Of a stretch of DNA of 8,717 nucleotides, positions 7,404-8,717 are shown piece after piece (within the stretch, counting starts at the first letter, position 1; each line of letters starts with the position of its first letter). The notes beneath the pieces were generated by a model. It saw nothing but the letters and a program-made list of their open reading frames with translations, ran no database searches and was not told the DNA's origin. A program made the translations under genes and the position numbers. The DNA is from Chitinophagaceae bacterium (GTDB taxonomy: Bacteria > Bacteroidota > Bacteroidia > Chitinophagales > Chitinophagaceae): NCBI GenBank assembly GCA_025351145.1, contig JANXWM010000004.1:1-8717 (forward strand), written 5' to 3'.

Positions 7404-7455
7404 CGCACTCTTGTACGGTTGGTAGTTCTATGGAGCTTTACCGAAGCGAAGATTG
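7404..7455 (+). repeat. Dispersed intergenic repeat, truncated copy (direct repeat 2)
   Basis: This 52-base copy runs from CGCACTCTTGTACGGTTGG to GATTG and differs from 7248-7299 at three bases. The usual TTGCGT before CGCAC is missing; the end of the palindromic element (GACGGCA, 7396-7402) lies there instead, which suggests that element joined or replaced the 5' part of this copy. Confidence 0.85.
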
Positions 7456-7486
7456 CGAAGTTTCGTAAATACAACTTTTATGGGTG

Positions 7487-7522
7487 AATATGCGAAAGTT
7501 TTATTGCGAACTTTCGCATATT
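7487..7522. promoter_or_regulatory. 14-bp perfect inverted repeat upstream of the Crp/Fnr gene
   Basis: AATATGCGAAAGTT (7487-7500) pairs perfectly with 7509-7522 across an 8-base loop and is followed by T's (7521-7525). Related GCGAA...TTCG strings occur at 7455-7465 and 7506-7517. It lies about 50 bases before the regulator's ATG. It could be an operator for that regulator, a terminator facing incoming transcription, or a boundary structure of a transferred segment; the sequence does not decide between these. Confidence 0.6.
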
Positions 7523-7571
7523 TTTGAGTTAGCGGTCATTGTAGAACGACACATCAACAATAAAAAAAATA

Positions 7572-8159
7572 ATGACAGAAATAGAAATACTTGCCTATGC
7601 TCTTAACCAATTTGCCGACTTGACAGCAGACGAATTTAATTTGTCCATTTCTTGTTGGCACACTAAAATATATAAAAAGGGCGATTATTTCAACCAACAA
7701 AAAACTATTTGTAGGTATTTAGGATTTATAACCGAAGGTGCTTTTCGTTCGTATGTTATAGACAAAAAATCATATGAAGAAAAAAATATTTTTTTGTATT
7801 CAAAAAATCAATTTGTTGTTCCGTTCAAAAGTTTTATCAATCAAACACCTTGCGACTATCAAACCCAAGCATTGACCAACGCCTCAATACTTTATATAAA
7901 TATTGACGACTTACTTTCTCTTTACAAACAATCTCATAAATGGGAACGCTTTGGTCGTTTAATGGCACAAGAAGCATTTAATTTAACCATTGAAAGAATG
8001 GAGAGTTTTGTTTTCAAAACACCCGAAGAACGCTATTTGGATTTACTAAAAAACCATCCTGACATTTTTAATAATATTCCGCTATATCATATTTCATCTT
8101 ATTTGGGAATACAAGGGCCTTCTTTGAGCAGAATTAGAAAAAGAATTTCAGGCAAGTGA
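7572..8159 (+). CDS. Crp/Fnr family transcriptional regulator
   Basis: The 195-residue product has the size and layout of the short Bacteroidota Crp/Fnr proteins. An N-terminal cyclic-nucleotide-binding-type beta-barrel (about 15-115; KIYKKGDYF at 32-40 and GFITEGAFRSYV at 51-62 fit its strands) leads to a long dimerisation helix (about 118-148). TPEERYLDLLK (150-160) links to a winged helix-turn-helix (about 170-192, ending SLSRIRKRI), which should bind DNA. The phosphate-binding cassette of true cAMP receptors (GE...R-S/T-A) is absent; that region reads NQFVVPFKSFINQTPCDYQTQA. There is no cysteine cluster for an Fnr-type iron-sulfur centre, so the effector is unknown. The ATG follows an A-rich leader without Shine-Dalgarno sequence. 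GC content is low (20-32% in sampled lines). The exported hydrolase gene starts 55 bases downstream and may be its target or operon partner. Confidence 0.88.
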   Translation: MTEIEILAYALNQFADLTADEFNLSISCWHTKIYKKGDYFNQQKTICRYLGFITEGAFRSYVIDKKSYEEKNIFLYSKNQFVVPFKSFINQTPCDYQTQALTNASILYINIDDLLSLYKQSHKWERFGRLMAQEAFNLTIERMESFVFKTPEERYLDLLKNHPDIFNNIPLYHISSYLGIQGPSLSRIRKRISGK

Positions 8160-8214
8160 TACGATTTTAACTTGGGTTAATATTTTGCTGAAAAAGAAAT
8201 TAGACTTTTGCTGA

Positions 8215-8717
8215 ATGAAAACAAAAAGCAAATTTCTATTTTCTGTTTTGTTGTGCTTGACACTTCAAACAAATTCTTTTTCACAAAATTTAAATAACGA
8301 AAAAATGACAAAATCAAAAACAATTGTATTTATACACGGATTATGGATACACACATCTTCTTGGCAACAATGGATAGACTTTTTTACCGAACAAGGATAT
8401 AAAACAATAAATCCAGGTTGGCCAGGTGACACTGAAACAGTTGCTGGATGTCGTGTAAACCCACAAGCCATTGCGAACCGAGGAGTAGAAGAAATTGTTG
8501 AAAGTTATGCAAAAATAATTGCAACTCTTCCAGAGAAACCAATTGTTATTGGGCATTCATTTGGAGGACTTATCGCACAAATATTGTTAAGTCGTGGTTT
8601 GGCAAGTGGTTGTATTGCCATTGACCCAGCACCTATGAAAGGTGTTTGGCAACTTCCATTTTCGGCACTTAAAGCATCATTGCCTGTTCTTGGAAATCCA
8701 TTTAATGTGAAAAAAGC
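8215..8717 (+). CDS. Exported alpha/beta-fold hydrolase, 3' end outside the window
   Basis: An open frame of 167 codons runs off the right edge. Residues 1 to about 24 (MKTKSKFLFSVLLCLTLQ to SFSQ) form a signal peptide. The alpha/beta-hydrolase core follows: KTIVFIHGLW with the oxyanion-type His41-Gly42, then IVIGHSFGG with nucleophile Ser115 in G-H-S-F-G. The acid and histidine of the triad should lie beyond the edge. The family covers esterases, lipases and related lactone or peptide hydrolases, and nothing seen here picks a substrate. A second ATG (Met31, at 8305) would give a cytoplasmic form starting MTKSKTIVFIHG, so the start is not fully settled; the good signal peptide favours 8215. 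Composition is AT-rich like the upstream regulator and unlike the esterase gene. Confidence 0.87.
   Translation, partial: MKTKSKFLFSVLLCLTLQTNSFSQNLNNEKMTKSKTIVFIHGLWIHTSSWQQWIDFFTEQGYKTINPGWPGDTETVAGCRVNPQAIANRGVEEIVESYAKIIATLPEKPIVIGHSFGGLIAQILLSRGLASGCIAIDPAPMKGVWQLPFSALKASLPVLGNPFNVKK

Noticed and set aside
7206..7455. CRISPR array
   Set aside because: There are only two direct copies, 52 bases long, the spacing contains palindromes instead of a unique spacer, and there are no cas genes.
7521..7560. Integron attC or recombination site suggested by GAGTTAGCGG after the hairpin
   Set aside because: GTTAGCG does not fit the GTTRRRY core rule, no matching partner core is present, and no integrase is visible.

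Overview
The window looks like chromosomal DNA of a Bacteroidota bacterium, most likely of the Chitinophagaceae/Sphingobacteriia type. The clearest sign is a secreted protein ending in a type IX secretion (Por) sorting domain, a system confined to this phylum. Other signs are delta-60 propeller repeats, a short Crp/Fnr regulator of the Bacteroidota kind, and gene starts with A-rich leaders and no Shine-Dalgarno sequence. The placement below phylum is inference.

Layout. (1) Positions 1-161 appear to hold the 3' end of a plus-strand gene of unknown function; it reads well only across an apparent one-base deletion near 49-51. (2) Two minus-strand genes follow: a membrane-anchored AsmA/DUF748-like protein (138-1709) and an acyltransferase-3 membrane enzyme (1967-2980). 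The spacer between them carries an inverted pair of a dispersed repeat. (3) A divergent spacer leads to a plus-strand T9SS-exported protein (3141-5027) with seven delta-60 repeats, a Calx-beta domain and a C-terminal sorting domain. (4) A 493-base spacer with several repeats and hairpins precedes a secreted type B carboxylesterase (5521-7140), which ends in a strong intrinsic terminator. (5) The next spacer (7199-7571) is built almost wholly of repeats: two 52-bp direct copies of the dispersed repeat flank a pair of palindromes, followed by a 14-bp perfect hairpin. (6) After this the base composition falls sharply. An AT-rich Crp/Fnr-family regulator (7572-8159) and the start of an exported alpha/beta hydrolase (from 8215, cut by the window edge) look like an acquired segment.

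How the genes fit together. No single pathway links them. Four products are envelope or exported proteins (AsmA-like, acyltransferase, delta-60 protein, esterase), but spacing and strand argue for independent transcription units. Only the regulator and the last hydrolase (55-bp gap) look like a possible operon.

Most unusual is the non-coding DNA. A repeat family with core TTGCGTCGCACTCTTGTAC occurs five times, only between genes and in both orientations. A separate palindrome pair shows paired base changes that keep its stems intact.
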